DNA of 64,000 nucleotides from Adenophora triphylla var. japonica (taxonomy: Eukaryota > Streptophyta > Magnoliopsida > Asterales > Campanulaceae). This document shows, piece by piece, positions 1 to 10,440 of this stretch. Location: positions 123,710 through 187,709 of the forward strand of contig JAFEMH010004884.1 of NCBI GenBank assembly GCA_022495995.1, read 5' to 3'. Numbering within the stretch: position 1 is the first letter of the stretch; every line of letters starts with the position of its first letter. The translations under genes were made by a program, and so were the position numbers. The notes below the pieces were generated by a model. That model was given only the letters and a program-made list of their open reading frames with translations, was not told where the DNA came from and did not search any database.

Positions 1-522
1 CCTCACGGCCACACTCTACATGCCCTATGAAGGTAGCTTGCCTTGGCTGCTTTTGACTTACACCACGGCTCGCAAGGTCGGAACATAAGTGTAAATGGAT
101 GGGAGTGATCAAAAGAGTTTAACAAAGCCAAATGAAGACAAAGCGGGGTTAAGGCCTCAAAGTTTGCCACAAGGCCAAACAAACGCGGTCACAGTGAAAT
201 AGGGCTGACTCTCACAAAAAATCCAAGAGATTTTGAATACAGAGTTAGGAAAACTCAAAAATGCGGGCAGAAGGCCTACTAAGCCTTTGACCGCGGAAGA
301 GAGTATAAAATTTAATTGTTATAAGTCAAAAATGCTGAAAAAAGTAAAAGCAAGAATGCAAGTACCAAGGTACTTAAGTATTGCCAGAACTCAAAACAGC
401 CTAAAAGGACAAGCAATTAAGAGAACAATTAAGAAAGCAATTAAGAAAAATACCTCTATTTTATAGATAAAAATGATTACAAAGTCCGATCAATCTATTA
501 CAAAAAGAGGAAAATAAAAACC
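1..522. other. Non-coding spacer of element X (copy A)
   Basis: This AT-rich spacer lies between X pol and the 3' end of the antisense gene. A 77-codon open stretch here starts at a non-ATG codon, resembles nothing I know and is conserved only because the DNA is duplicated, so I do not call it a gene. It probably includes the 3' untranslated region of the antisense gene. Confidence 0.5.
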
Positions 523-1720
523 CTAAGCTAAAGGAGCTGGGTCCTTGGGAGCATCAGTGACCATATCTGTGGCCGCACCATCCGTGGCCGCTTCGGAGGC
601 CGGAGTTGGAGAGGGAAGGCTAGTGGATATGGTCAAGTCAGTGATGACCGGAGGAATGTTGGGACCCGTAGAGAGGGGAATAGGAGCTGCCCGCGCAGGA
701 AAAAGATCACCAATTGCCGGCCCATTAGGGAGAACGCGAGCAACGATGTCCTCATAGGATAACTCCTCATCCCCGAATCTCAGGGCATCCACTTCGCCAA
801 TAAGAGCAGTGGCAGTAACCTCGGCCACAGGGGGCAAGGAAGCTGCTTCTGCCAGCTCCAAACTTTTTACCTCATTCTCAGACAGAGGGACTAGTGCATG
901 ACCGGGCAGGCACACCGCGTCAGTAGCAACCAGTGAGCCTATCAAGGCCAACTACTGAGCGGAGAACTTGCCCGTAGCAGCAAAATTCCGAATCTGTGTC
1001 CGGCAACCGGCCTCGTACTGGGCCAAGCCCTCAGCGGCAAGGAGGTCCTTATACTCCTCGAAGTTCTTGAAGGCCTCCACTGCCTTCTTGCGGGAAGCGA
1101 GCAGTACAGACTCCCTCTCCAACTCAAACTGCCTTAAGGGGATCAGTTGGTCGGAGAGCTCGTCTACCTTGGCCTCCAAAGTCAAATTGGTGGACTTGGA
1201 AGCCTACAGCCTCTCAGAGAGCTCGGCACACCTTTGTTCCAGAGCGGTCTTGTGCCCGCGGAGCTCATCCCGCTCCCCAGGCACGCTCCAACTTCTTCTC
1301 AACCTTGGTCGGCCAGGTCGAAAAGCTTTTCAGGTCTGCCTCCTTATCAGTGAGGGTGGCATCCCTCTCATCAAGAGTGGCGGACAAGGAGTTCACCTCC
1401 AAAATTTTGGTCTGCCCGTCAAGTTCAGCGGACAGACTATCGCAGCATTCCCGCAGCCTCATAACATTATTGCCCGCCTGCGAAGAGGGAGATCAAAAGT
1501 TAGAACAAGATCAGGAATTCAAAATAGGGAGATAAAAAAGGCGGACAGGTCTAAACCCAGTAAAGGCAAGGCGAATATCCCCCATCAGGGCAGCCGGATT
1601 CTCCTTCGCAACTATGTTTTTGTAGAAGTTTGGGGAGTAGAGCCGGTTCAGGAGGCCAATCCCCACAGCGGAATTATTCGCCGTCCTGGTGTAAATGTCA
1701 ACCCCTGTGATAGCGGGAAC
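523..1720 (-). pseudogene. Antisense gene of element X, C-terminal coiled-coil part (copy A)
   Basis: Read on the - strand, this is the last part of a multi-exon gene. After a likely 79-bp intron comes a stretch rich in Glu, Lys, Leu and Ala with a heptad-like pattern (coiled coil), then an acidic and Pro/Ala-rich tail ending near 523. It is broken by an in-frame TAG before the motif TLEAKVDEL and, in this copy, by additional small changes near 960 and 1290 that split the frame. Copy B reads better here. The function is unknown; coiled-coil proteins of this kind occur in Tat-type extra ORFs. Confidence 0.55.
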
Positions 1721-2215
1721 CTATGACAGTCTCTTCCTAACAGCCAGTGTCTCCTCGCGAGTGCTAAGGGAGGCCACTGGGTAGGAAGTGGAGCAGATTA
1801 TCCTCCCTTCAAGGGGAACAGTGGAAGAAATCGCCGCGGAAGTAGTGGAAGCACGAGTTTGTGCCTCCCCACCTTTCTGGGACTTGGAGGCCCTCTCTTT
1901 GTGCCCCAAATCGGCATCCCTCTCGGTCCTCTTCTTGGTGCTCCCGTGTGGTGCAGAGGCAATTGTGCGGCCAGGAGAATGGGTGCTTCGGATGGCACCG
2001 GCAGGAGGGGGACCCGTGGGGGGTGGAGGCAGATCCTTAGTGGTGAGAATCACTTGGGGGCCGGCCAAGGAGGAGCCAGTCTTTTTGTTTGCCACGGGCA
2101 GTGCGGCATCCTTGCCCGGGGCCGCACCCAGGGCAGCTTGCCTCTTTGCAGAATCATTCTTTTGTGCCCGCATATTTCGGGCCTTCAGCTCTTTAGCGCT
2201 CAGGAGGGCCATCAA
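1721..2215 (-). pseudogene. Antisense gene of element X, basic linker region (copy A)
   Basis: This open stretch of 164 codons on the - strand is rich in Lys, Arg, Ser and Pro, including a PPPPTGPPPAG segment, with no recognised domain. It follows a probable intron whose acceptor is a pyrimidine tract ending TTTCTTTCAG (near 2240 on the - strand). The upstream frame appears shifted by one base. It ends with a TAG, beyond which the same frame continues with residues VPAITGVDIYT, so this stop looks like a point lesion. It differs from copy B in a few residues around 1935-1965 and 2125-2150. Confidence 0.5.
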
Positions 2216-2306
2216 AAGTTATACTCCTTGGGGTCTACTCTGAAAGAAAGAGAATGGGTTAAAAGCAGTTCGAAAAAGCAAAAGCAAGACAAAATAAGCA
2301 GCTTTC

Positions 2307-3986
2307 TTAAGGAGCAGAATAGAGACCAATTAGTTCTGGAAGCTCGCATTCAGCACCCAGCATACAAGTTTTACAGTTGGCCTCAAATTGGTAAAATTCG
2401 TGCACCCTCCAATCAGGGTCACGAGGCTGGGGCCCTATCTCTACCCTAGGGGCATAGGGGCTGCCCTCCCTTTGAGGAGCCACCCCTGAGTAGATTAGCA
2501 AGGGCTCAAACTCAACAATGGTGCCCACGTCATATACGGGCTCCACCCCATTGGTTATGTGCTTGGCCAGATGGGTCTCCAAGGCAATTCGCAGATCCTC
2601 GGATAAAGATGGGTCAGGATAGGCAGAAGCGGTCACCTTCATCGGGACAGGACTTGAGGGTTTAGAGAAGGCCCAGCCAAACCTAGACTCTATGACCAAA
2701 ATATCCTTCTGGTTCCATTGGTCAAATTTGTTCGAGGGAGGAGAGAAGGTCCGGGCAGAGTAGTTCTTAGCCTTCAAGCTCAGGTTGCCATTGCTGATTT
2801 GGTTCTGGTAATAGGCATAAAGCCCAGAAAGGGTGGGTTCGTAGCCCAAGACCCTGCAGACGGTTATGAAGGAGACCAGGGCCCTAACAACATTTGAGTC
2901 GGAGTGCGTAGGGGAGGCATCTATTGAACTCAAGGAAGAAGTAGATAAAATGATCGAGGGGATGCCTCATGCCATTCTCGAACTGGGCCCCATAGAAAAC
3001 ACAGGCCCTATTATCCTCGCGGACATCTGCTACAGTCTCTGGCCGCAGCTTGTCCTTATCCTTTATCTGAACGTGGCCAAGAGTGCGGACACGGAATTGC
3101 TTGGGGTCAACATTGTAGAGGGTGTATATCTCTTCCTCCCAATCTGTAGTAGCCACCTCCTCGGTTCTTCTCTTACGGCCTCGGCCAGGATTGGCCTCAA
3201 CGGCAGGTCTTTTGCCTCTACCTCGGGCAGGGACCTCCTCCTCGGAATCCTCCTCAAAGGGGTCAACAATTTTTGTTGCCTTCCTAGAGGTGCCCGCAGC
3301 GATCCGGTCTCCTTGATCGCGGTCATCATCCTCGGTCTTCGTGTTCGTCGAGCCAAAGAGACCGGTGGATGAACCACGGCAGTGGGGCCACCCTCGGGTT
3401 CACTCTCCCGCCTCCGGTCACCTCAAAATTCGAGAGGGTCCAGCTCTTGGCTGCTACTCAATTCTACCATAGGCACACCAGGGGCCCTGGGCACAACATC
3501 GGGGAAAACAGTCCTCAAGGGGAGAACATCCAAGGGATCACTCAGATCCTCGAAGCCCTGTGCCCGCCTCTCATTGGTTTGGTTGGGATCCATCAGCTCA
3601 ACTTTCTCCCAGTTAACTATTACTTCGGGGACGCGAATTGCTCTCCTCACTAGTTCTACGGCGTTCAAAGCCTGATCTCTCTCGTGGGGAAACCTGCACA
3701 AAACCCCCATTACAAAGTTTCTCAACCTACTTGTATTCCCCAACACCAAAACATCACCGTTCCTTTTAATCATTTTTCTCTTGGCCTCCCAGAACCGGGG
3801 TGGGACAAAAGGCCCCCATTGGGATTTCTTACAGAAATATTGGAAGCACTCCATAGATAACCTAATCCAGCCATGAGCTACCTTCCTAAATATCCCCCTT
3901 GTCCGTTTACAAACGGCAAAGGTATCCGGAGTGCTCCCATCCCCTAGTTCTAACGGACGACGAGGCCCGAATTCACGGGTAGTCAT
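2307..3986 (-). pseudogene. Antisense gene of element X, N-terminal gypsy-type-transposon-like domain (copy A)
   Basis: The - strand begins at ATG 3986 (MTTREFGPRRPLELGDG) and runs to about 2307. In order it shows a basic N-terminal region, an acidic Glu/Asp segment, a basic stretch with GRGKRP, then a segment with FENGMRHPLDHFIYFFLEFN and VRALVSFITVCRVLGYEPTL. The latter resembles the Pfam domain called putative gypsy type transposon (Transposase_28). In this copy the first 187 codons are open, but small indels at about 3380-3440 and 2890-2910 break the frame. Copy B has the reverse pattern. The role in the element is not known to me. Confidence 0.55.
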
Positions 3987-4152
3987 TGAAACCCAGAAGA
4001 AATAAAAAGAGATGAGGAAGAAACAAAATCAAAAATCACTTACGAGGGAGGATTCGAAGGAAAGAAAGCACAAAGCACGCAACAAATTTTCTCTCTCTAA
4101 GGTAGTATGAAGGTTTGGAAACGGTAAAAGGGTTTGGGGAAGAAGGGTTTGG

Positions 4153-4160
4153 TATTTATA
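4153..4160 (-). promoter_or_regulatory. TATA box for the antisense gene of X (copy A)
   Basis: On the - strand this reads TATAAATA, about 170 bp upstream of the ATG at 3986. It lies inside the element but outside the LTR, so the antisense gene could have its own promoter. A donor-like GTAAGTG lies in the leader at about 4045, which would fit a 5' UTR intron. Confidence 0.5.
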
Positions 4161-4559
4161 AGGCCTACCAATACGGGTTAACCCGTTTAACCCGTATTAA
4201 TTAGCCCCCAAACCGTTCCTCGAATCACGAATCGTCTCCAAACGTTTGAAATTTCGAAATTCCGTCGGTTAAGCATTTATTGCACCCCTTGGATGGCTGA
4301 CACGTACCCTCCGTACGTGTCACGCGCTGTCCCTTCATCTGCTAAGGGGCCCACTTGCGAACCGGGAGGCAGATCATTCAAGGTGCCTAAAATCTTCCCC
4401 ACGTGCCTCCCACGTGTGCCAATACGTACGGGAGGCAGAGCAATACCAACGAAAAACACCAACACTGGTGCCCGCTCGAGGAGCGATCCGGGCAAATCGA
4501 GCTTAGCTAGTAGCTCCTCGTTCTGACCATAAATAATCACACTTGGAGCTAGGGGCCAC

Positions 4560-5344
4560 TGATGAGCCCGGACCTGCTGGACCGGGCCCACGCTCGGTCT
4601 GGTCCAAGGAACCAGTGACGTGGCATTCCTTATACCGCTGGAGTCAAGACCGCGGACAGATAGACCCCTGAGGTCAAGACCGCGCTCCTCTCCGCATCAT
4701 CCTACTCCAGACCGGAGGGATCCTGACCGCTGGCTTGGTGACCGCAGGAGGTATGACCGCTCCATCCGTGCTCGCGTCAAATACCTTTGACCGCGCCCAA
4801 GATGTTGACCGCAGGCTCATACCTGCCTCCCGGTTATCTCACCTGCCTCCCAGTTAAGGGCAAACCTTACTGAGCAAGCTACCTTACTGGCTCTGACATG
4901 CAAGTTGCCGGCTCACTCCCATCGCATTCAATGCGGCTCAGTCAGGCGCCTGCAATGGCATTAAATGCGCCGCGCCGGATACACGGCTCCTGTCCACATC
5001 AGCGACATCCCTTCTGACAGAGGGTCCTCCCTCCCTGACAGACCAAATCAGATGCGGACACGTGTATGCGGTCAAATACCAAAGTGCCCCTTAGCGCTGA
5101 CCTCATGGCTTACATCAGCGGGCAGCTCCACATTGCCTATGAATAGAAGACCTTTGTCCCCTTGGACAAGGTAAGTTCCAAATATACATTGTAAGCCATA
5201 TTGCTGTAAAACCCTAAGCACACACACACATTCAAGGCATTCCAAGCCTTATATTACTCAGTATTCTTACTCTCACACCCGAGGGCCTGAGTTGGAGTAA
5301 CATCCAACTTTGACCTTAACGGTGCTCTTTTGTGTTGTGTTCTA
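4560..5344 (+). repeat. 3' LTR of element X (copy A)
   Basis: A purine-containing tract (GGAGCTAGGGGCCAC) precedes TGATGAGCCC at 4560, which fits a polypurine tract and a TG-starting LTR. The sequence holds short inverted repeats (GGACCTGCTGGACCGGGCCC-like), a TATA-like element near 5140 and a CA-rich end. The last part (ACGGTGCTCTTTTGTGTTGT and following) resembles Tat-group LTR ends. The right boundary near 5344 is inferred from the change to gene-like sequence; no target duplication can be checked because the other LTR is not in the window. Confidence 0.55.
4648..4812 (+). promoter_or_regulatory. Cluster of seven GACCGC hexamers in X LTR (copy A)
   Basis: GACCGC occurs seven times in 165 bp, in varied flanks, upstream of the TATA-like site near 5140. 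Spaced direct hexamers in the U3 part of an LTR could be transcription-factor sites; that role is inference. Confidence 0.35.
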
Positions 5345-5346
5345 GG

Positions 5347-5658
5347 TACATCAAGCCACAAAATATATCCTGCCAGATATCCATAAATCGTTCTGACCCT
5401 GAATAGTTTGGCGTCATCAAAAGGCTTAATGCCTGGGAATGAAATGGCAACACCAACAAACTGAAAAAAACATGATAAAAATTTTCCAAAGTGAAAAATA
5501 CTCATGAAGAACAACAAAAAATAGACCTTAACACGATCTGCAAAGTCTTTTGCCGCTTCTGCTTCTTTCAATACATTTTTAGCTGCTTGCCCAGAGATGT
5601 CCTCCTTCACAGCACAAGAGACACTGGGAGATTGAACCACAGAACAATCAAGTGCCAT
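5347..5658 (-). pseudogene. Host-gene-like fragment with one intron (copy A)
   Basis: On the - strand an ATG at 5658 opens a frame of 44 codons ending ...KDFADRVK. Then comes a 66-bp stretch starting GT and ending TTTTTTTCAG, rich in T, typical of a short plant intron. A second exon follows (begins FVGVAISFPGIKPFDDAK). The coding part stops at the edge of the X LTR, so the rest of the gene is missing or lies elsewhere. I do not recognise the product. Because the intron length is a multiple of three and stop-free, an unspliced reading is also possible. It may be a host gene cut by X or a fragment captured by an element. Confidence 0.45.
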
Positions 5659-6044
5659 GTTTCCAACACTATGGTGAACCGCGTCGCTTCAGCACCTTCG
5701 ACACATCACCATCATGGGAACCGCTAGATGGGTGGGATTTAAGACCACTTCCCTAAATCTTGATAATGGCTGGTGCACATGAGCTAATTCATCTGCCTTA
5801 CCTAGAGGACATTGACTAAATATGACTCAAGATGCCATTGAAATTGAAGGATTGGAAATGGGGGGAGCGATCTAAATGCGATTATAAGAGCTATCGTTAT
5901 TCTCTTCCATCAGTACAGTACTCTGCGTTCTAATTTGGGGGAAAAGGGCATTGTAATTAGGGGGAAAAGGGGAGGGGCGCGAATGTTAAATTATTTGAGA
6001 TAGGAAAGAGCGGGAATTGAAAAAAATGGGGGCGGGGTAATGAT
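5659..6044. other. Upstream region of the gene-like fragment (copy A)
   Basis: No coding potential is visible. It would be the 5' flank or UTR of the - strand fragment. G-rich stretches (GGGGGAAAAGGGG-type) occur at 5935-5985. Confidence 0.4.
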
Positions 6045-6305
6045 GGTTATGCGGCAGCCTCATCTTGCTCCAGGCGGCCGCCTCACTTAGCACAAACGGG
6101 GGCATTCTTTCTGTTTCTGAGGCGGCAGCTTCATTTCTTCTCAGGCATCCGCACAAGCTTTGACAATTTTGGGGCCAAACGGCCGGAGGTGAGGCGCCAA
6201 CCTCGGATGAAGCCAGGCGGCCGCCTCACCTGGGCATCAAATGGGCTGTTTTTCTGGTGTTAAGGCGCCGGCCTCGGTTTTCTCCAGGCGGCCGCCTTGT
6301 GGTCA
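6045..6305. repeat. GC-rich imperfect repeats built on CAGGCGGCCGCCT palindromes (copy A)
   Basis: CAGGCGGCCGCCT occurs three times (about 6070, 6210, 6285), alternating with GAGGCGGCAGC, GAGGCGCCAACCTCGG and AAGGCGCCGGCCTCGG. The unit is a degenerate palindrome, so each copy can fold into a hairpin. It is followed to about 6465 by G-rich and GT/GA microsatellite sequence. No gene is visible here. Confidence 0.6.
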
Positions 6306-6499
6306 ACTATTGGGGCCGTTTTTGGGCAATGTTTGGCCGACCTGGTGGGGGCATTTGGGCCATTTTTGGGCCAGGTGGTGTCGGTTTGGTCCTAGAGAGA
6401 CGGTGTGTGTGTTTTGTTTAGAGAGATAGTGTGTGTTTTATTTATAGAGAGAGAGAGTGTTGGTGAATAATACTCATGTTGCAAATATTTATTATTATA

Positions 6500-6602
6500 C
6501 TCACTGCGGTTCAAAATACATGTCATTTTAGAATTAAAAATTTTGTCAAAATACATGTTGTTTTAGGACAAAAACTCAAACTTACCCTTCATTGAAACTT
6601 TT
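6500..6602. mobile_element. Stowaway/mariner-MITE-like remnant (copy A)
   Basis: It begins at TA plus CTCACTGCGGTTCAAAATACATGT, which resembles the conserved Stowaway-type end (CTCCCTCCGTTCC). A partial internal repeat AAAATACATGT.GTTTTAG follows. No matching far end is visible, so this is a fragment and the call is tentative. Confidence 0.4.
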
Positions 6603-6672
6603 TTCATGTCATTAAAAAAAAAAGCCTAGAAAATAGCAGGTCTAGAGAGAGAAAATCAGGCCGGCATTGGCC

Positions 6673-6857
6673 ATGGAGGCTCCCGTTCTTCATGGTGGTG
6701 ACCCTCAGGCGGTGGGGATTAGTGGTGAGCAGTTGTTACAGCAGAAACATAATTTATTGGGGCGGATTTCGGCTGCCTTGTATGTCCAGCCGTCAGTTGC
6801 ACAAGGGGCTGTTGGGGTGATTCCTAAAGCTGGGAATGTTAATGGAGGTATTCCTCC
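6673..6857 (+). pseudogene. LINE ORF1, N-terminal part, split by Tekay insertion (copy A)
   Basis: ATG at 6673 starts a frame (MEAPVLHGGDPQAVG...) that runs into the left LTR of the Tekay element. After the CCTCC target duplication the same frame continues at 16170, so this was one ORF before insertion. Identification as an L1-type ORF1 comes from the DUF4283 domain in the distal part. A homopolymer A run and AG-rich leader precede it (6610-6660). Confidence 0.6.
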
Positions 6858-8926
6858 TGTAAAGACCCGAAAAATTTTGAAATATTTTTTTTAGTATTAT
6901 TTTAATTATAATAATAATAAAATAATACTCCTTAATTGAATTGGACTTGGGTTAATTAAATGGACCAATTTATTTAATTAAATCAAGTGGGCTAAGTTGG
7001 GCTTAGGAAGGCAAAGGGGCCCAAGAAGGTGAAAGCCTAGGATATAAATATTAAACCTCATTATTATTTTCCTCATAACCTTTCATTTAATCAAAGCAAA
7101 GAAATTTTTTTTTTTTTTTTAAAACCCTAGAGAGGGAGAGGCGGCGGCCGAAGCTTAGAGGAGGAGGTGACAGCCGTTTTTGGTCTTCTTTTGGCCATTG
7201 TTCCTTCATAAAAAATCAAGGTAAGATGATTACCTAAAACCTAGTTTTTATTTCATTCAATTCCGAATTAAATTGAATTAGTTATGATTTTTCGAAAGTT
7301 TAAAACTATTTAATTCTAGGTTTAGCCATTCTTGGATTTCTAATGGTTTAATCTTAGGGTTTATGTAATAAATTAAGGGTTTGATTATTGGGGAATTGTA
7401 GGTTATAATGATGTAACCCTAACCCTAGTTCATATTATTGTGGAAGTAAATCAATCTCAATTAATATGATTAAAAGTATTTTATTTAAAAGAGTTTATAA
7501 ATTAAATGATGTATTTAATGTTTGGAAAATAAAAAGAGGAACAAAAATCATGTTTTTGAAACTCCCATGGCTCAAAGTAGAATTGGCCTAGAGTGATTTT
7601 GGGTGTGTTTCCTTTTAAGTGTTAAGCTTTTGGTTTGTTTTGAAATTTAGGGGAAGTCCAAAGACTTTAAAGGGATTATATCAAAGGAAAAGAAGAATAA
7701 TAACACTTTAAGAATACTAAAAGACTTAGGTTCCAAAGTGTTAGAGTTTCGAAATAGAAAGTTTCTAAGTTTAAGAAACTGCTAAATTAGGAAAGCTTCT
7801 AAAAATAGAAGGTTAGTTAACCAATTAAGGTGAGTCTAAGAATAACTCATAGGTTAACTAAGGAAAGGAAGTATAGGTGCATAAGAAGTAATAAAAGATT
7901 ACTTGTGCCTAAAATATGTTATTACGTGATTGTAGATTTCGCGTAAAGGGCGTTGCTAAGCAAGGAAGCAAAGCTAATGTAAGGAATTACGATCCTAAGT
8001 ACTCTTGTATATCAATTTCGTTTGGAAACTCCATTGAGTCTTTTCAAAACGTGAATGCTATCTGTGGCTGATAGTAATTTTTAAAATACTCTTACGAAAT
8101 GAATCGTCATTGGAAATTCCTTATTCTATGATATGTTCTTGTTCATGGAATATCTGCAATTATTGAAATTGCTATGTGTATTCTTGTACCTCTGAATGCA
8201 CTGTATGTAATAACTAGTATGCATTATTATTTACTAGTTATGAAATTATGCTTAATGAGAAAAGCATGTATTATGAAAAATCGACATCAATGTAGGTGAT
8301 CGATATGGGAATACTCAATGTAGGGTATAACCCATGTAATAACTAGTATGCATTATTATTTACTAGTTATGAAACTATGCTTAATGAGAAAAGCATGTAT
8401 TATGAAAACACGACATCAATGTAGGTGTTCGTTGTTTTGGGTATACTCAATGTAGGGTATAACCCATGGAATTGACGGAAGTCTGAAAGTATAACAAAAT
8501 TGTAGTTGCCACACTTTCTTTGTTATGAAATATACACATATTTGTTGTCTATAAACTATCCTTGAATATAATTTTTTGGATTCGTTCATTCTAGTCATCT
8601 CCTCATTGTATTGATGAGACCACGTATGAACTTACTAGGCATTGTTCGCTCATTCCTTCATTTTCTTTTTCCCTCAGGATCGGAATAGAAAGGAGGAGAA
8701 CCGTCATCAGGAAGAGACGAAGCAATTAAGTAGAATAAATGAATTATTTAATGATTCCGAATTTCAGAACTTTTATTAGTATTAGTTATTGTACTTAGCC
8801 GTTACATCTGATTTTTCCGCACTTATGTAATGGTTTGAATTAAGTTACCGTTGTAGACCCGTCGTTTGGGGGTATTTATTTATTTGTATGGAATTATGGA
8901 AATTATGGAAATTCGGGGTCGTTACA
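6858..8926 (+). repeat. 5' LTR of Tekay element (copy A)
   Basis: 2069 bp, beginning TGTAAAGACC and ending GTCGTTACA. It contains a TATA box, a long T tract near 7087, and a tandem pair of 130-bp units at 8207-8468 that include TAACTAGTATGCATTATTATTTACTAGTTA-like inverted repeats. It lacks a block of about 350 bp that the right LTR carries. Confidence 0.9.
7043..7050 (+). promoter_or_regulatory. TATA box in 5' LTR of Tekay element (copy A)
   Basis: TATAAATA preceded by CCTAGGA. It lies 186 bp into the LTR and would start transcription about 30 bp downstream, before the T tract and the AACCCTAGAGAGGGAG segment. Confidence 0.55.
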
Positions 8927-8928
8927 GT

Positions 8929-8940
8929 TGGTATCAGAGC
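8929..8940 (+). other. Primer binding site, initiator Met-tRNA (copy A)
   Basis: TGGTATCAGAGC, two bases after the LTR end, is the standard plant primer site complementary to the 3' end of initiator methionine tRNA. Confidence 0.9.
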
Positions 8941-9243
8941 CTGGTTTTAGGTCTCATGGGAAGAATACCTTTAACCTTAGGGAACCTTAGTTCTAAGAAA
9001 TTCTAGAATGAAGGTAACCCTGAACTTAGATGTAAGTCATGCCATGCTCTAGGATTATTATGTGAGCGAGGTAGGCTAAGTGAAAAAGTTAAAGGAATAA
9101 CATACTCGTTGCTTTGGAAGATTAAAGCATATTTATTTAAGTATATAAATATTATGTATTGAAGGTCTACTAATGATGATATGTCTTGATTATAGGAGAT
9201 GATCAGGAGATATTCTTTGAGTTTTGGCTGGTAATATGATCTA

Positions 9244-9504
9244 GAAGAGTCAAAAGTACCTATAGAGGAAGACGAGGAAGTTATCGAGGTAATAGAGGAT
9301 GACGTTCCTAAGGTATAGATACTTGAGGTACAAGCTGAAGAGATTGGGAGTAGTGAAGCTACTCCAATTGTAATTGAAGATGATGATCAAGATTTAGAGC
9401 CAGTAAGAAAGTCTAGAGGAAGACCAAGAGGTTCTAAAAAGACACCAAAGGTACCTAGTGAAAGACCTAGGGGAAGACCTAGGAAGGTGTTGTTTCACGA
9501 TTGA
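9244..9504 (+). pseudogene. Small acidic/AT-hook ORF in the Tekay leader (copy A)
   Basis: A frame of 87 codons ends at TGA 9502-9504. It opens with a Glu/Asp-rich part (EEDEEVIEVIEDD), has one in-frame TAG at 9316-9318, then IVIEDDDQDLEPV, and ends with two AT-hook cores, SRGRPRGSKK and ERPRGRPRKV. AT-hooks bind the minor groove of AT-rich DNA (known for the motif). No ATG is evident at the start, so an upstream exon or lost start is likely. It sits where gag would normally begin. The copy in 30368-30628 is nearly identical. Confidence 0.5.
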
Positions 9505-10440
9505 AAAGTGGGACGTTGAGTTATTTATGAGTAGAGATAATGAGTAGTTAGTTCTAAACGAACTCCAGATATTTTGTTGAATTTAAAGAGTTTAAGGCAA
9601 TGATAATATTTAAGTTTATTTGGAGGAATTGTTTGTGTTTTGTTCTGAAGTGTTAAGCGTGTGTGCTAACCTAGAACGAGAAAGTTGGTCAAGTGAAAAG
9701 ACCATGTGTGAAAAGTATTTGGCTGATTGAAATGGCCAAGTGAGAACAATGATTGGTCTACTGAAACGACCAATGTGAAAAGATGAACGGCCTATTGAAA
9801 CGGTCGAGTGTAATTAAGTTTGGGTCTAGTGAAACGACCGGTAATTGATGAGTAGTCTATTGAAACGACCAAGGATATGATGAATCGACGATTAAAAGGA
9901 AAAAGTTAAAATCTTTTGAGACGGACTCAATGAGGTAATTATCCAAGTAACAAACCTATAAGAAGTCATATTTTCCCTAACTATAATGTCCCTAAGGGGG
10001 GAAGGTTACTAAATTTAGAAAGTTACTAAATTTAGAAAGTTACTATTTTAGGAAAGTGCCTAAAATAGAAAGCATAGAAATACTATTTTGGGAAAGTACC
10101 TAAAATAGAAAGTATAAAATAGAAAGAATGGAAGTTACTATTTTAGGAAAATTGCCTAAAATAGAAAGCTTAGTTAACCAAACCAAGGAGTCAAGAATAA
10201 CTCAGAGGTTAACAAAAAGAACTATTAAAGTGTTTTAGAAACGGAAAGTCTTCAAAAGTTAAAATCTAGTCTGTTGAGACGAAAACAAAATTTAATTATA
10301 GTCTGTTGAGACGGAAATATAAAATCGAAGTTAGTCTTTTGAGACGGAACCGTAAAGTATTAACTAGCAAGACGGCTACGTATATATATGTAGGGAGTTT
10401 GTTAAACTAAATATTATAGATATTATTACTTATTAAAGAA
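9505..10440. repeat. Non-coding region with three families of hairpin-like short repeats (copy A)
   Basis: Three series are visible. At 9687-9882, about seven degenerate units end in a GGTC..TTGAAACGACC-type inverted pair. At 9990-10170, units of CTATTTTAGGAAA..GCCTAAAATAG recur. At 10250-10350, AGTCTGTTGAGACGGAA recurs four times. No gag capsid coding is found here although this is where it should be. Confidence 0.55.

Larger units (their letters stand above)
1..5344 (+). mobile_element. Ty3/gypsy Tat-type retrotransposon X, 3' part, copy A
   Basis: This is the region downstream of the X integrase: a non-coding spacer, a gene-like region on the opposite strand, then the 3' LTR. The pol portion of this copy lies before the window. 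Assignment to the Tat group rests on the integrase in copy B and on the arrangement. Extra genes, including antisense ones, between pol and the 3' LTR are known in Tat-group elements (established knowledge). The LTR right boundary near 5344 is approximate because no 5' LTR is available for comparison. Confidence 0.7.

Noticed and set aside
233..466. Small Lys-rich ORF of 77 codons, repeated at 21366-21599
   Set aside because: It has no ATG start, AT-rich composition explains the Lys/Ile content, and conservation is due to the duplication.
545..3372. Several + strand ORFs of 70-250 codons over the antisense gene of X
   Set aside because: They are shadows of the - strand coding region; their residue patterns match no family and they lie opposite the better-supported frame.
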